From NCBI GenBank assembly GCA_905221605.1, contig CAJNDS010002517.1, positions 105,001 to 140,000 on the forward strand: 35,000 nucleotides of DNA, given 5' to 3'. Position 1 is the first letter of the stretch; the number at the start of each line of letters is the position of its first letter. The stretch is from Symbiodinium natans (Eukaryota; Sar; Dinophyceae; Suessiales; Symbiodiniaceae). The notes below the pieces were generated by a model. It did not search any database, was not told the origin of the DNA, and saw only the letters and a program-made list of their open reading frames with translations. Positions 8,950-18,629 of the stretch are shown here, piece by piece. The position numbers and the translations under genes are program-made.

Positions 8950-9130
8950 GTGGCGCAAAACAACCGGCACTAAGGTTATTTCAGTCTTTCTTTTCTTTTC
9001 TTCTCGTCGCTGAAAAATTCTGGGAAGGACCGACTTATTGCCCTCTTGTCTTCTCTCTTCTTGCCAGACAATGGTGACAGGGGAGGAGGACCCCCCTTCA
9101 CCATGGCATACCATTGCAATTTATCAGCAA
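6780..9130. repeat. Long diverged higher-order repeat region
   Basis: Several modules recur. Module 1 (CTTGCCGCTAA..., GGTGGCAGGGGAGG, GTGACGGAAGAGG) is at 6820-6935, 8575-8710 and 9000-9095. Module 2 (TCTACGCTTGTTTTTG, AGAGAACTTTG, AAGGATGGAGCGCAA) is at 6990-7195 and 8205-8410, with a partial copy at 7645-7780. Module 3 (GCTTGCTTCTGA..., TTCCC...CCTTTCCG, GAGAGAGATG) is at 7508-7620, 8022-8130, 8468-8570 and 8810-8950. Open frames are Ser/Phe/Arg-rich and not conserved between copies, so I call this repetitive noncoding DNA. Confidence 0.75.
8919..8948 (+). repeat. (GA)n microsatellite
   Basis: About fifteen GA dinucleotides, inside a module 3 copy; a shorter GA run is at 8107-8119. Confidence 0.97.
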
Positions 9131-9225
9131 ATGGGCCGTTCGCTCCACCTGTTTTTGTTTCTCGCTTCTCGGTTCTGATTGTGGCTACCTACAAATTCTC
9201 CTCGCATGCTGGAAGAAAGAAGTAC

Positions 9226-9460
9226 TTCAAGCAAAAGCGGTTCGACAGCGCCAGATTTTACAAGGGGAAACGCTTCAGTAAACCTAGTGTTATCGAAGCG
9301 CCCGCTTCCTGTATACGTGGTGCTATCGAATCATCCCATTCCTACCCTAAATTCAAGCCAAGACGGTTCATTAGCACCAATTATTCTGAATGGAAACGTT
9401 TCAGAAAATTAGGCGCTACTCGTGTCGAACCACCCCATTCCTGTCTCCTAAATTAAAGAG
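9226..9460. repeat. Two-copy repeat of about 110 bp
   Basis: A unit with CGGTTC, then GGGAAACG/GGAAACGTTTCAG, TATCGAA/TGTCGAA and CATTCCT, is present twice (from about 9237 and 9361). Confidence 0.6.
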
Positions 9461-9595
9461 CGAGGCGGTTCTATTGCAACAAATTTTGCGAAGGGAGTAG
9501 ACTCGAAACATTGGTGGCGCCGAACCGCCCATTGTGTAGTTGACGTCCATGTTCGTGTTAGAAGAAGATGAGTGCTCTAACGGATGAGGAAAATG

Positions 9596-9845
9596 TTTGT
9601 TACGCCCAGTTTTGTAATTGGGCCGCGGTGTCGTGCGCAGCAGAAACCGAAAACTCGGCGTATCAAAACGGGGCCCCAATTTGTTACGCCATGTGTTGAT
9701 TGTCGTGAACACAGGAGAAAGCAACAACTCGGCGTAACAAAACGGGGACCCAATTTGTTACGCCCCGTGTTGGTTTTGGCCGGCGCTGTCGATAAGAAAG
9801 GATATACCTGGCCATAACAAAACGGGGTTCCAATTTGTCACGCCG
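9596..9845. repeat. Tandem repeats of 74-84 bp
   Basis: TTTGTTACGCC starts at 9596, 9680 and 9754, with TTTGTCACGCC at 9834. Copies end AACAAAACGGGGNCCCAA. Confidence 0.85.
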
Positions 9846-9869
9846 TGTCGAGCGCTGTGCCAATGCCGA

Positions 9870-10015
9870 TCATGGTCGAAAATCACTAAAAGCAGCCATT
9901 TGGGATATTTGCACGCCAAAGTGGCGAAAATCCCCCCTTTTTTTGCGTTAGATCAGAATGGTCAAAAAAGATTCGGGAGATCCCCAAGACAAGTAGCGAG
10001 AATCCCCATAGTTTG
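9870..10015. other. Unique sequence with an inverted match further right
   Basis: AATCACTAAAAGCAGCCATTT at about 9881-9912 is an imperfect reverse complement of 10544-10577. No gene. Confidence 0.5.
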
Positions 10016-10405
10016 ACCTCCTCATCTGTCACTCGCGTCAGACATTTCCCTTGGAATGGGTGAAAATCGCATGTTTGGCGGGGTTCGGCGGGAAAAAAAT
10101 GTTTCATTTTGGACTTGCGTTCTGCTTTCTTGTGGGACGCGGTTAACCGGTCAAAGGAAGATTTAAAGGAAGTGCAGGGGAAAATCAGATGGAAACCAAC
10201 ATGTTTAGAAGGGAAATCTCAAAGGAAGCAGGGTTCCGCGGGGTTTTCGGAGGAAGGGCTTCCCTTGAAAATATGGGCGGGAAAAAAAAACCAAGAAAAA
10301 ACTCAAGGGAAATGAATGTATTCCGGGACTACTTGTAGCAACATCTGCTGGTGCACCGAGACCTTACAAACCCCCACAAATACCTTAAGGCAACATGGTG
10401 TGAGG
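10016..10405. repeat. 390-bp block, copy 1
   Basis: Matches 11222-11610 over its whole length: GTCACTCGCGTCAGACATTT, then GGCGGGAAAAAA, GCAGGGTTCCGCGGGGTTTT, CTCAAGGGAAATGAATGTA, and GCACCGAGACCTTACAAACC. It carries many AAGGGAA/TTCCCTT words. The copies lie 1206 bp apart, each upstream of 88-bp satellite. Noncoding. Confidence 0.9.
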
Positions 10406-10660
10406 ACTTCTCGATCGATCAGCCACATCAAAATGTGCCGCGCAAAAACTGGCCAATTTCTCTAGTTTTATCTGGTCTGGCGAGTTTTTGTGACTTTCGA
10501 CAATTTTGGTCTGAAGCCCAAACGTAGGGATTTTTTTCACAATGGAAATCTCCAAAATGGCTGTTTTAGTGATTTTTTTCAACATTTTGGAGTTTTTTGA
10601 CTTTCATAAACCCCCAACCTAAAGCCAAGACATAGGGATCGTGAATCACTGTGCCCGGTT
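10406..10660. repeat. AT-rich spacer with an internal duplication
   Basis: GAGTTTTTGTGACTTTC...CAAACGTAGGGAT (about 10481-10531) and GAGTTTTTTGACTTTC...AGACATAGGGAT (about 10590-10640) are diverged copies. Confidence 0.6.
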
Positions 10661-11010
10661 TTGCTTAGCACTTACCACACTTCCGAAGGGTAACAACCCG
10701 ATTTGGCCAGATTTTCCGCGGCAGATTGCGAAAACCCTTTGGATCGTTTTTATTTGTATTTACCACACTTCCGAAAGGTAGCAGCCCGATTGGCCAGATT
10801 TTCCGCGGCACTTTGTGAAATCCCGTTACCCCGTTTTGATTGGTATTTTCCACACTTCCGAAAGGTAGCAGCCCGAGCCAGATGTTCCGCGGCACTTTGT
10901 GAAATGTTTTAATTGGTATTTTCCACACTTCCGAAGGGTAGCAGCCCGATTTGACCAGATTTTCCGCGGTATTTGTGAAATCCCTGTGGTTCGTTTTTAT
11001 TTCAACCCGA
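10661..11010 (+). repeat. 88-bp satellite, block 1
   Basis: Four to five diverged copies of a unit with CACACTTCCGAAAGGTAGCA, GCCCGATTTGGCCAGATTTT, CCGCGGCACTTTGTGAAATC and CGTTTTGATTGGTATTTTC. Confidence 0.95.
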
Positions 11011-11221
11011 AACCCCTCCTTGCTTATGTGTTTCCAAAATCTTTGGCCCAAGCCGACTGCAATGTCTATTCAGGATCCAACGCTTGGGTTGAATGCTTAT
11101 GAGAGCAAACCAAAAAGTCTAATTCATGATAACAATGATAATGCTGTAACCAAACTTGATTTATATCAGACTTCAACTGTGTACAATTACATATGACACG
11201 TAGTATAGTATTGACACACTA
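11011..11221. other. Unique spacer, no gene seen
   Basis: AT-rich toward the right, with AATGATAATGCTG and ATATGACACG words; separates satellite block 1 from the second 390-bp block. Confidence 0.5.
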
Positions 11222-11610
11222 CGTTCCTCACCTGTCACTCGCGTCAGACATTTCCCTTGGAGTGTGAAAAGCGCACGTTTGGCGGGATTCGGCGGGAAAA
11301 AAGGCCTCATTTTGGGCTGGCGTTTGGCTTCCCGCGCGACGCCGCCAACGGTTCAAGGGAAGATTGAAAGGGAATTCAAGGGAACAGGCAAACGGAAACC
11401 AACACGTTTAAAGGGACATCTTAAGGGAAGCAGGGTTCCGCGGGGTTTTCAAGGGAAGGGTTTCCCTTGAAAATGCGGGCGGCAAAAAAACAACAAGGGA
11501 AAACTCAAGGGAAATGAATGTACTCCGCGACTACATGTAGCAACATGCGCTGGAATTGCACCGAGACCTTACAAACCCTCACAAATACTGCAAAACGACA
11601 TGGGGCGACA
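11222..11610. repeat. 390-bp block, copy 2
   Basis: See 10016-10405; this copy is followed directly by satellite block 2. Confidence 0.9.
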
Positions 11611-11614
11611 GGGA

Positions 11615-12105
11615 TGTTGACTGGTGTTTACCACACTTCCGAAAGGTAGCAGCCCGATTTGGCCGAATTCTCCGCGGCACTTTGTGAAATCCCTATGCCC
11701 TGTTTTGAGTGGTATTTTCCACACTTCTGAAGGGTAGCAGCCCGATTTGGCCAGATTTTCCGCGGCACTTTGTGAAATCCTTATGCCCCGTTTTGATTGG
11801 TATTTTCCACACTGACTTCCGAAAGGTAGCAGCCCGATGTGGTGTGAAATCCTGCGCCGTTTTGATTGGTATTTTCCACGCTTCCGAAGGTAACCAGCCC
11901 GACTTGGCCAGATTTTCCGCGGCACTTTGTGAAATCCCTACGCAGCCCAGATTCTCCGCGGCACTTTGTGAAATCCCTATGCCCTGTTTTGAGTGGTATT
12001 TTCCACACTTCTGAAGGGTAGCAGCCCGATTTGGCCAGATTTTCCGCGGCACTTTGTGAAATCCTTATGCCCCGTTTTGATTGGTATTTTCCACACTTCC
12101 GAAGG
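11615..12105 (+). repeat. 88-bp satellite, block 2
   Basis: About six copies, some internally deleted (around 11840 and 11940). It ends within a unit at CTTCCGAAGG (12096-12105), where the 1.3-kb segment begins. Confidence 0.95.
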
Positions 12106-13415
12106 AAGCACGCTTAGTTGCAACTTGTCATTTTGCTTACTTGTGACTTTTGGTGTTTTTGCTGGATTTACTTAGTTGTAACTTGTTTTTGCTGACTCGT
12201 AACTTTTTTCGCGCCATAACCCTTGCTTACCTGTAACTTTTTTTCGGCCTCAAACTGCAAATGCTGTGAAATACCTAGGGTTTAGGGCCTCGGGTTTGGG
12301 TTTTTGGAGTTAAGGCATAGGCTGTTGGCTTTAGGGTTCAGGCTTTACGGGCTTAGGGCTTTAAGGCCTCAGTGGTTTTAGGGCCAGCTGGGGCTTGGGG
12401 CTTCTAGGGTTTAGGGCGTTTAGGCCTCAGCGACATTTGGGCTTTAGGCCTGTGTTTCTACTATGGCTGAAGGCTTCTAGCGCCTCGGGTTTCTAGGCTT
12501 CCTAGCATTTCGGGCTGTCAGGCAGCCCTGAGGGTTTTGGGCTTGGGGCTTTCAGGGCCAAAGGTTTTTAGGGTTTAGTGTTTTGGGATTTCGGATTTGG
12601 GGGTTTAGGGCGTTGGGGGCTTACGGCTTTTAGGGGTTAGAGTTTAGGGTTTAGGGCCTAAGGTTTGGGTTTAGGGTTCCTAACAAAAGCACATGTAATA
12701 ATGGAGGTAACAGTCATCAGACTAAAAATATGAATGATAGCAACAATAGTAATACAAGCAACAGCAGTAATAAGGATGCACAATTTATTTGGGTATTCTT
12801 GTACTGTTTGTTTTTTTTTGGGGGGTGGGTATTCGTCCTTTTTTTACGCCTACTACGCAAAACTAAGCACCGACCTAGGGGGAGTCCTTAAAATCAGGAA
12901 ATGCGGTCTTCGAAGACCCCAGGTAGGTTCAAGGTGCTAGGGCTTTCGAGTGTTAGGGTTTTAGGGCCTTTGGGCTTTAGGGCTTTAGTGTTTTAGGGTC
13001 CGCTTTAGGGTTTTAGGGTCCTACTTCGTAGTTCGGGGTTTTCAGGTTTTAGCACTTTAGGGTTCCATTATTTAAGGGTTTTATGGCCTATAGGGCTTTA
13101 GAGCTTTAGGGTCTTAAGGTTTTAGGATTTTAGGATGTATTAGGGCTTTAGGGTTCTATTGTTTTAGGAGGGTTTTAGGGTCTTAGGCTTTCATGGTTTT
13201 AGGGTTCCATGATTTTAAGGTTTAGGTTTAGGGTTTTAGGGTAGACCCAAAAGACGGCACCATTCTTGGCCCATCGGCATGCTCGGGTGGAGGGGGGGGG
13301 GAGGGTTGCGCCAAATACTGCCCCTGCTAACAGTTCAGTGACGACAAGTTACAACTAAGCAAAAAACAAAAGTTACAACTAAGCAAAAATAAGAGTTACA
13401 ACTAACCCAGCTACC
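12106..13415. mobile_element. 1.3-kb segment inserted in the satellite, with inverted subterminal repeats
   Basis: Both edges are at CTTCCGAAGG (12096-12105 and 13416-13425), and the satellite unit resumes in register, as after insertion with a 10-bp target duplication. The left end carries five copies of a TTAGTTGTAACTT word (12114, 12137, 12172, 12193, 12227). The right end carries three inverted copies (13346, 13370, 13393) spaced 23-24 bp, with TTTTTGC between. The ends align as imperfect inverted repeats of about 50 bp. The interior is decayed TTTAGGG-like sequence with no transposase frame, so a nonautonomous element is the best reading. Confidence 0.6.
12270..13245 (+). repeat. Degenerate TTTAGGG-like interior of the 1.3-kb element
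   Basis: Words such as TTTAGGG, TTTTAGGGC, GCTTTAGGG and TTCTAGG dominate 12275-12680 and 12940-13245. They are separated by a short AT-rich unique stretch holding a T-run and a G-run (12805-12826). Confidence 0.8.
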
Positions 13416-14150
13416 CTTCCGAAGGGTAGCAGCCCGATTTGGCCAGATTTTGTCTCGGCGCTTTGTGAAATCCCTATGCCCCGTTTTGATTGGTGTTTTT
13501 CCACACTTCCGAAGGGTAGCAGCCCGATTTGGCCAGATTTTCCGCGGCGCTCTGCGAAATCCCGATACCCCGTTTTGATTGGTATTTACCACACTTCCGA
13601 AGGGTAGCAGCCCGATTTGGCCAGATTTTCTCTCGGCACTTTGTGAAATCCCTATGCCCCGTTTTGATTGGTATTTTCCACGCATCCGAAAGGCAGCAGC
13701 CCGATTTGGCCAGATTTTCCGCGGCGCTTTGTGAAATCCCTATGCCCTGTTTTGATTTGTATTTTCCACGCTTCCGAAAGGTAGCAGCCCGATTTGGCCA
13801 GATTTTCTGCGGCACTTTGTGAAATCCCTATGCCCCGTTTTCATTGGTATTTTGCACACTTCCGAAAGGTAGCAGCCCGATTTGGCCAGATTTCTGCGGC
13901 ACTTTGTGAAATCCCTATGCCCCGTTTTCATTGGTATTTTGAACACTTCCGAAAGGTAGCAGCCCGATTTGGCCAGATTTTCCTGCGGCACTTTGTGAAA
14001 TTATGCCCCGTTTTGATTGGTATTTTCGACGCCGGATTATCCGCAGCACTTTGTGAAATCCCGATACCCCGTTTTGATTGGTATTTACCACACTTCCCAA
14101 AGGTAGCCGCCCGATTTGGCCAGATTTTCCCGTGGCGCAGAGGGATTTGA
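13416..14150 (+). repeat. 88-bp satellite, block 3
   Basis: GGCCAGATTT starts at 13441, 13531, 13619, 13708, 13796, 13884 and 13971 (spacing 87-90), then one deleted and one final copy to about 14140. Frames of 80-119 codons are open on both strands but shift between units, as expected of an 88-bp unit that is not a multiple of three. Confidence 0.97.
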
Positions 14151-14159
14151 CAAAGTGCC

Positions 14160-15400
14160 GGGGTCTCTGGCCAGGCCTGAGGCAGAAAAGAACTTTAATA
14201 TTAGAATATTAATGTTTTTTAAATATTAAAGTCCCGGGCCGGACTTTAATATTTTAATATTCAAGGCTTGACTTTAATATTAGAATATTAAAATATTAAA
14301 GTCCTGGGGTCTCTGGCCAGGCCTGAGGCAGAAAAGGACTTTAATATTAAAATATTAAAGGTTTTTTAAATATTAAAGTCCCGGGCCGGACTTTAATATT
14401 TTAATATTCAAGGCTTGACTTTAATATTAAAATATTAAAATATTAAAGTCCTGGGGTCTCTGGCCAGGCCTGAGGCAGAAAAGGACTTTAATATTAAAAT
14501 ATTCAAGTTTTTTAAATATTAAAGTCCCGGGCCGGACTTTACTATTTTAATATTCAAGGCTTGACTTTAATATTAAAATATTAAAATATTAAAGTCCTGG
14601 GGTCTCTGGCCAGGCCTGAGGCAGAAAAGGACTTTCATATTAAAATATTAAAGTTTTTTAACTATTAAAGTCCCGGGCCGGACTTTAATATTTTAATATT
14701 CAAGGCTTGACTTTAATATTAAAATATTAAAATATTAAAGTCCTGGGGTCTCTGGCCAGGCCTGAGGCAGAAAAGGATTTTCATATTAAAATATTAAAGT
14801 TTTTAAATATTAAAGTCCCCGGCCGGACTTTAATATTTTAATATTCAAGGCTTGACTTTAATATTAAAATATTAAAATATCAAAGTCCTGGGGTCTCTGG
14901 CCAGGCCTGAGGCAGAAAAGGACTTTAATATTAAAATATTAAAGTTTTTTAAATATTAAAGTCCCGGGCCGGACTTTAATATTTTAATATTCAAGGCTTG
15001 ACTTTAATATTAAAATATTGAAATATTAAAGTCCTGGGGTCTCTGGCCAGGCATGAGGCAGAAAAGAACTTTAATATTAAAATATTAAAGTTTTTTAAAT
15101 ATTAAAGTCCCGGGCCGGACTTTAATATTCAAGGCTTGACTTTAATATTAAAATATTAAAATATTAAAATATTAAAGTCCTGGGGTCTCTGGCCAGGACT
15201 GAGGCAGAGAAGGATTTTCACATTAAAATATTAAAGTTGTTAAATATTAAAGTCCCGGGCCGGACTTTAATATTTTAATATTCAAGGCTTGACTTTAATA
15301 TTAAAATATTAAAATATTAAAGTCCTGGGGTCTCTGGCCAGGCCTGAGGCAGAAAAGGACTTTAATATTAAAATATTAAAGTTTTTTTAATAATAAAGTC
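14160..15400 (+). repeat. 146-bp satellite, nine forward copies
   Basis: GGGGTCTCTGGCCAGG starts at 14160, 14306, 14453, 14599, 14745, 14890, 15036, 15182 and 15327, spacing 145-147. Each unit has a GC-rich box (GGCCAGGCCTGAGGCAGAAA), AATATT-rich stretches and an internal palindrome AATATTAAAGTCC / GGACTTTAATATT around CGGGCC. No coding potential. Confidence 0.98.
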
Positions 15401-16085
15401 CCGTGCCTCAGGCCCGGCCAGAGACCCCAGGACTTTAATATTTCAATATTTTAATATCAAAGTCAAGCCTTGAATATTAAAATATTAAAGTCCGGCCCGG
15501 GACTTTAATATTTAAAAAACTTTAATATTTTAATATTAAAGTTCTTTTCTGCCTCATGCCTGGCCAGAGACCCCAGGACTTTAATATTTCAATATTTTAA
15601 TATTAAAGTCAAGCCTTGAATATTAAAATATTAAAGTCCGGCCCGGGACTTTAATATTTAAAAAACTTTAATATTTTAATATTAAAGTCCTTTTCTGCCT
15701 CAGGCCTGGCCAGAGACCCCAGGACTTTGATATTTTAATATTTTAATATTAAAGTCAAGCCTTGAATATTAAAATATTAAAGTCCGGCCCGGGACTTTAA
15801 TATTTAAAAAACTTTAATATTTTAATATTAAAGTCCTTTTCTGCCTCAGGCCTGGCCAGAGACCCCAGGACTTTAATATTTTAATATTTTAATATTAAAG
15901 TCAAGCCTTGAATATTAAAATATTAAAGTCCGGCCCGGGACTTTAATATTTAAAAAACTTTAATATTTTAATATTAAAGTCCTTTTCTGCCTCAGGCCTC
16001 GCAGAGACCCCAGGACTTTAATATTTTAATATTTTAATATTAAAGTCAAGCCTTGAATATTAAAATATTAAAGTCCAGGGCCAGA
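15401..16085 (-). repeat. 146-bp satellite, five inverted copies
   Basis: The same unit reversed; GAGACCCC boxes end at 15428, 15574, 15720, 15866 and 16011. Four unit-specific variants mirror those of the forward arm. The turn lies within about 15380-15425, where one GC box faces its inverse. Confidence 0.98.
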
Positions 16086-16266
16086 TCCACCGAACATTAA
16101 AATATTAAAGTCCCAGGGCCAAACCAGGGCCAAACCGCATTATACATATTTTTCCTTCTTACGGGGGGTTGGGGGGCATTGTTTATTTCTAGTTCCGTAA
16201 ACCCAAACCCTCCCCCTCCCCCCGAACTTACGAGAATCATTAACCCTAAGCCCCCCTTCAGCCCTT
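16086..16266. other. Satellite edge and short unique stretch
   Basis: Residual ATTAAAATATTAAAGTCCC words to about 16112, then G-run/C-run sequence (16164-16225). No gene. Confidence 0.6.
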
Positions 16267-16323
16267 CACTCTGAAACGTCGAGATTGATGGTGCGTGCCT
16301 TGTGGGGTCTGCAGGAGGATTAG
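16267..16323 (+). other. Coding-like island left of a TTTAGGG array
   Basis: The frame reads HSETSRLMVRALWGLQED and stops at TAG 16321-16323. Short; low certainty. Confidence 0.22.
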
Positions 16324-16327
16324 GAAG

Positions 16328-16417
16328 TTTAGGGTTTAGGGTTTAGGGTTTAGGGTTTAGGGTTTAGGGTTTAGGGTTTAGGGTTTAGGGTTTAGGGTTT
16401 AGGGTTTAGGGTTTAGG
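16328..16417 (+). repeat. TTTAGGG array
   Basis: About 13 units. Confidence 0.97.
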
Positions 16418-16462
16418 CTTTATAACAAACCCCAAGTCCCAAAACCCTAAACCCCAAACCTG

Positions 16463-16564
16463 TACAGGAAGCTTAGGCTTTTGGCTAGGCATGGTCGGAG
16501 GGCATCCCGCTGTCTCAAAGCTCGCAGCCCTAAACGCAAAGGGGCGTTACCAAGCCCTATGTGA
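16463..16564 (+). other. Coding-like island (exon candidate)
   Basis: After CCCTAAACCCC and a TGTACAG acceptor-like word, 33 codons are open: YRKLRLLARHGRRASRCLKA then RSPKRKGALPSPM, stop TGA 16562-16564. The TTTAGGG array starts directly after. Very basic. Not recognised. Confidence 0.35.
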
Positions 16565-16625
16565 GGGTTCAGGGTTTAGGGTTTAGGGTTTAGGGTTTGG
16601 GGTTTAGGGTTTAGGGTTTAGGGTA
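16565..16625 (+). repeat. TTTAGGG array
   Basis: Eight units, one TTTGGGG and one TTCAGGG variant. Confidence 0.97.
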
Positions 16626-16789
16626 GGCTTCTTGGACTGTTATGTTAAGGTTTTGGCCCCAAGGCCCCATACTATAGAGGGTTCCCCAGTAGGCTTCAAG
16701 GGCCCATTTTGTGAGGGTTGTTTGGCCCAAAGGCCCTAGCGCATAAGGTTAGGTGTGGTTTGCGTGGGTTCGGGCACATACCTTGCCAG
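16626..16789. other. G-rich degenerate sequence
   Basis: AGGCCCC and GGTTTTGG-like words; no gene seen. Confidence 0.5.
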
Positions 16790-16852
16790 AAGGAGCAGGG
16801 CAAAGAGTTGTTCTGCCCCCTCTGCTTCAGATCAAGTTGCCACAGCGGGTAG
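16790..16852 (+). other. Coding-like island with CPLC motif
   Basis: Follows CCTTGCCAG (16781-16789). The frame reads KEQGKELFCPLCFRSSCHSG after an initial K, stop TAG 16850-16852, which overlaps a GTAG donor-like word. The Cys pattern hints at a metal-binding fragment, but it is too short to call. Confidence 0.27.
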
Positions 16853-17137
16853 TTCGAACTATGGCGTTCCCCTTTCTTCGCATCCCTATTCAGGGCTATT
16901 ACTGTAGGGGGGGGAACATCCTAAGCTATCACGGCAACAGGATTAGCATCTCCTTTATATTGGCTTCCGAAAGTCTGCCCTAAAGCCTGCTCGGAGGGCC
17001 ATGGGCACTTAGAAGTAGGGTTATAAGTAGGGTTTAGGGTACTTAAAAGTAGGGTTATAAGTAGGGCAACTATGGTTGAACGAACATGTGGGTTTGGGAG
17101 TAACCATGCACCTTGAAGTAAGCCTGAACCCCAAAAC
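16853..17137. other. Unique sequence with AGTAGGGTTATAAGTAGGG duplication
   Basis: Two copies of ACTTANAAGTAGGG plus TTATAAGTAGGG at about 17008-17065 resemble the ends of family D elements. No gene supported. Confidence 0.5.
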
Positions 17138-17197
17138 AACGCAGACATGAAGCATGAACGAAGGAACCAGAGCCCGAAAACTGGGTCGAGGGTTTAG
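17138..17197 (+). other. Coding-like island
   Basis: NADMKHERRNQSPKTGSRV in frame, preceded by an AACGCAG acceptor-like word and running into TTTAGGG, where the repeat itself supplies TAG. Confidence 0.22.
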
Positions 17198-17265
17198 GGG
17201 GTGCAGGGTTTAGGGTTTAGGGTTTAGGGTTTAGGGTTTAGGGTTCAAGGTGTAGGGTCTATAGG
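17198..17265 (+). repeat. TTTAGGG array
   Basis: Seven to eight units with edge variants. Confidence 0.93.
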
Positions 17266-17349
17266 GTTGAGCATCCTACTGCCCATCCAGGCCCCCGAAA
17301 CTTCTAAGCCCTGAGCCTTCAAACCTCAAAAGGCCTCAAACCTTCAACC

Positions 17350-17433
17350 TACCCCGTGGACTCGGAGGACTTGAATGCCAACGGCTACATGTGGTTCCGT
17401 CAGCAGTATGAGGCCATTTGGGGCCGCCTAGAG
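17350..17433 (+). other. Coding-like island (exon candidate)
   Basis: Twenty-eight codons starting YPVDSEDLNANGYMWFRQQY and continuing EAIWGRLE. Third positions are mostly G/C. Left flank is decayed CCCTAAA-like; the right edge GAG|GTTTGG could be a donor. This composition is hard to explain as repeat decay. Family not recognised. Confidence 0.42.
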
Positions 17434-17439
17434 GTTTGG

Positions 17440-17725
17440 AGGTCAAACCCTACAACTCAAAAGCCCTAGAACCCGAAAACCCTACAACCCCGGAACCCTA
17501 AAAGCCCCAACCCCAAAACCCTAAAACCTTACTTAACCTTAGAGCCGAAATCCTCAAGCCCTAAACCCCCAAAGCCCTACACCTCAAAGCCCTAAACCCT
17601 CACTGCTGGTTTATCGCTTTAGGATTTGAGGGTCTTAGGGCTTGAGGGTTTAGGGTTTTAGGGTTTAGGGGCGGCGGTTAGGGTTCTAGGATTTTTGGGT
17701 TTTGGGGGTTTTGGGGTTGGGGGCT
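17440..17725. repeat. Degenerate CCCTAAA then TTTAGGG sequence
   Basis: CCCTAAAA/CCCTACA words to 17605, then GGGTTTTAGGG/GGGTTTTGGGG words to 17725. Confidence 0.85.
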
Positions 17726-17729
17726 TGCG

Positions 17730-17810
17730 GTGCGGCAGGAGTGGCTCCACGCGCGTTACTGCAACTGTGCGAAGCACCGGACGCCGTTCCTGAAGCCCCC
17801 TGGCAGAAGC
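17730..17810 (+). other. Coding-like island (exon candidate)
   Basis: Begins around a TGCGGCAG acceptor-like word and reads VRQEWLHARYCNCAKHRTPF then LKPPG. Here the TTTAGGG-like repeats are on the left and C-rich words on the right, opposite to most islands. The frame stays open to 17912 through C-rich sequence. Confidence 0.35.
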
Positions 17811-17926
17811 TCTAAATCACCCCTGAACCCCCCAACTCCCTCTTCCAACCTGCTGTGGTATGCACCTAATCAAGCTTCGAAGGCTCTCTGCACTCGGAGT
17901 TCCGTATCCTAAGTCCTTAGCCCCTA

Positions 17927-17975
17927 GCACGCACACACACACACATATACTTATATACATATATGTACATATGTA
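17927..17975. repeat. (CA)n/(TA)n microsatellite
   Basis: ACACACACACACATATAC and TATACATATATGTACATATG. Confidence 0.95.
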
Positions 17976-18053
17976 GAGTATCTCTACTTCAGCGCCGTGT
18001 TTGCCCTGCCGCAGTATCGTGAACGTTGCTACTTGCTAGGCCTCCAAGGTCCT
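17976..18053 (+). other. Coding-like island with canonical donor
   Basis: Reads EYLYFSAVFALPQYRERCYL then LGLQGP and ends at GTAAGC (18054-18059), a good 5' splice site. The left edge has an AG at 17975-17976 after the microsatellite. Confidence 0.38.
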
Positions 18054-18180
18054 GTAAGCTCTAAACCCCAGAGCCATAAACTCAAAAACACACGCGAGAT
18101 AGGGTTTAAGGTTGAGCGTTCAAAGGGTTTATTTAGGGTTCAAGGTTGAGCGTTTGAAGGGTTTAGGGTTGAAGCTTCAG

Positions 18181-18269
18181 CTTTTTGCACCCTGATGGAT
18201 GACAGCTGGCAATGTGAAACGGATCTTGATTGCAGGGCTGTTTCAGGTCAGCGACATAAGAACAAGGGG
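18181..18269 (+). other. Coding-like island
   Basis: After GAAGCTTCAG the frame reads FCTLMDDSWQCETDLDCRAV then SGQRHKNKG and passes into TTTAGGG repeats. Confidence 0.25.
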
Positions 18270-18305
18270 TTTAGGGTTTAGGGTTTTGGGTTTAGGGTTT
18301 AGGGT
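18270..18305 (+). repeat. Short TTTAGGG array
   Basis: Five units, one TTTTGGG. Confidence 0.95.
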
Positions 18306-18569
18306 AGAACTCTGCACCCCGAGTGGATGACCCATTCTCTCGTTGTCTTTTTTCACCTGTGGATCGTGACTTTGAATCATATATATATATATATATATAG
18401 CGAAGGCATGCCGCCTGGTACATGGTGTTTTTTGTTTCTTTAGTCAGGTCTTTGAGCATGATTTTGAGAATTTGTGGCTTTATGGTTGTTAGTGCTTCAT
18501 GTTCATTTCTTTATATGATATTTTTTCACCCTACTAAGGCCGAGTACATCAGTGCAATGAAGATGTCTC
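18306..18569. other. Unique sequence with an (AT)n tract
   Basis: (AT)n at 18379-18399, AT-rich 18420-18530, and a short coding-like end AEYISAMKMS (about 18541-18570) after CTACTAAGG, abutting CCCTAAA repeats. No gene supported. Confidence 0.45.
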
Positions 18570-18612
18570 TAAACCCTAAACCCTAAACCCTAAACCCTGA
18601 GCCCTAAACCCC
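18570..18612 (-). repeat. CCCTAAA array
   Basis: Five to six units. Confidence 0.95.
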
Positions 18613-18629
18613 GCACCATCACACCCCAG

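Noticed and set aside
6780-9130. Many frames of 60-144 codons on both strands
   Set aside because: Not conserved between the repeat modules, Ser/Phe/Arg-rich, and overlapping on both strands.
10665-14150. Frames of 60-128 codons such as the AALCEIP and KIWPNRA types
   Set aside because: Frame-rotating translations of the 88-bp satellite.
14160-16085. CRISPR-like regularly spaced repeats
   Set aside because: Spacing comes from a continuous 146-bp satellite without unique spacers, in eukaryotic DNA with no cas genes.
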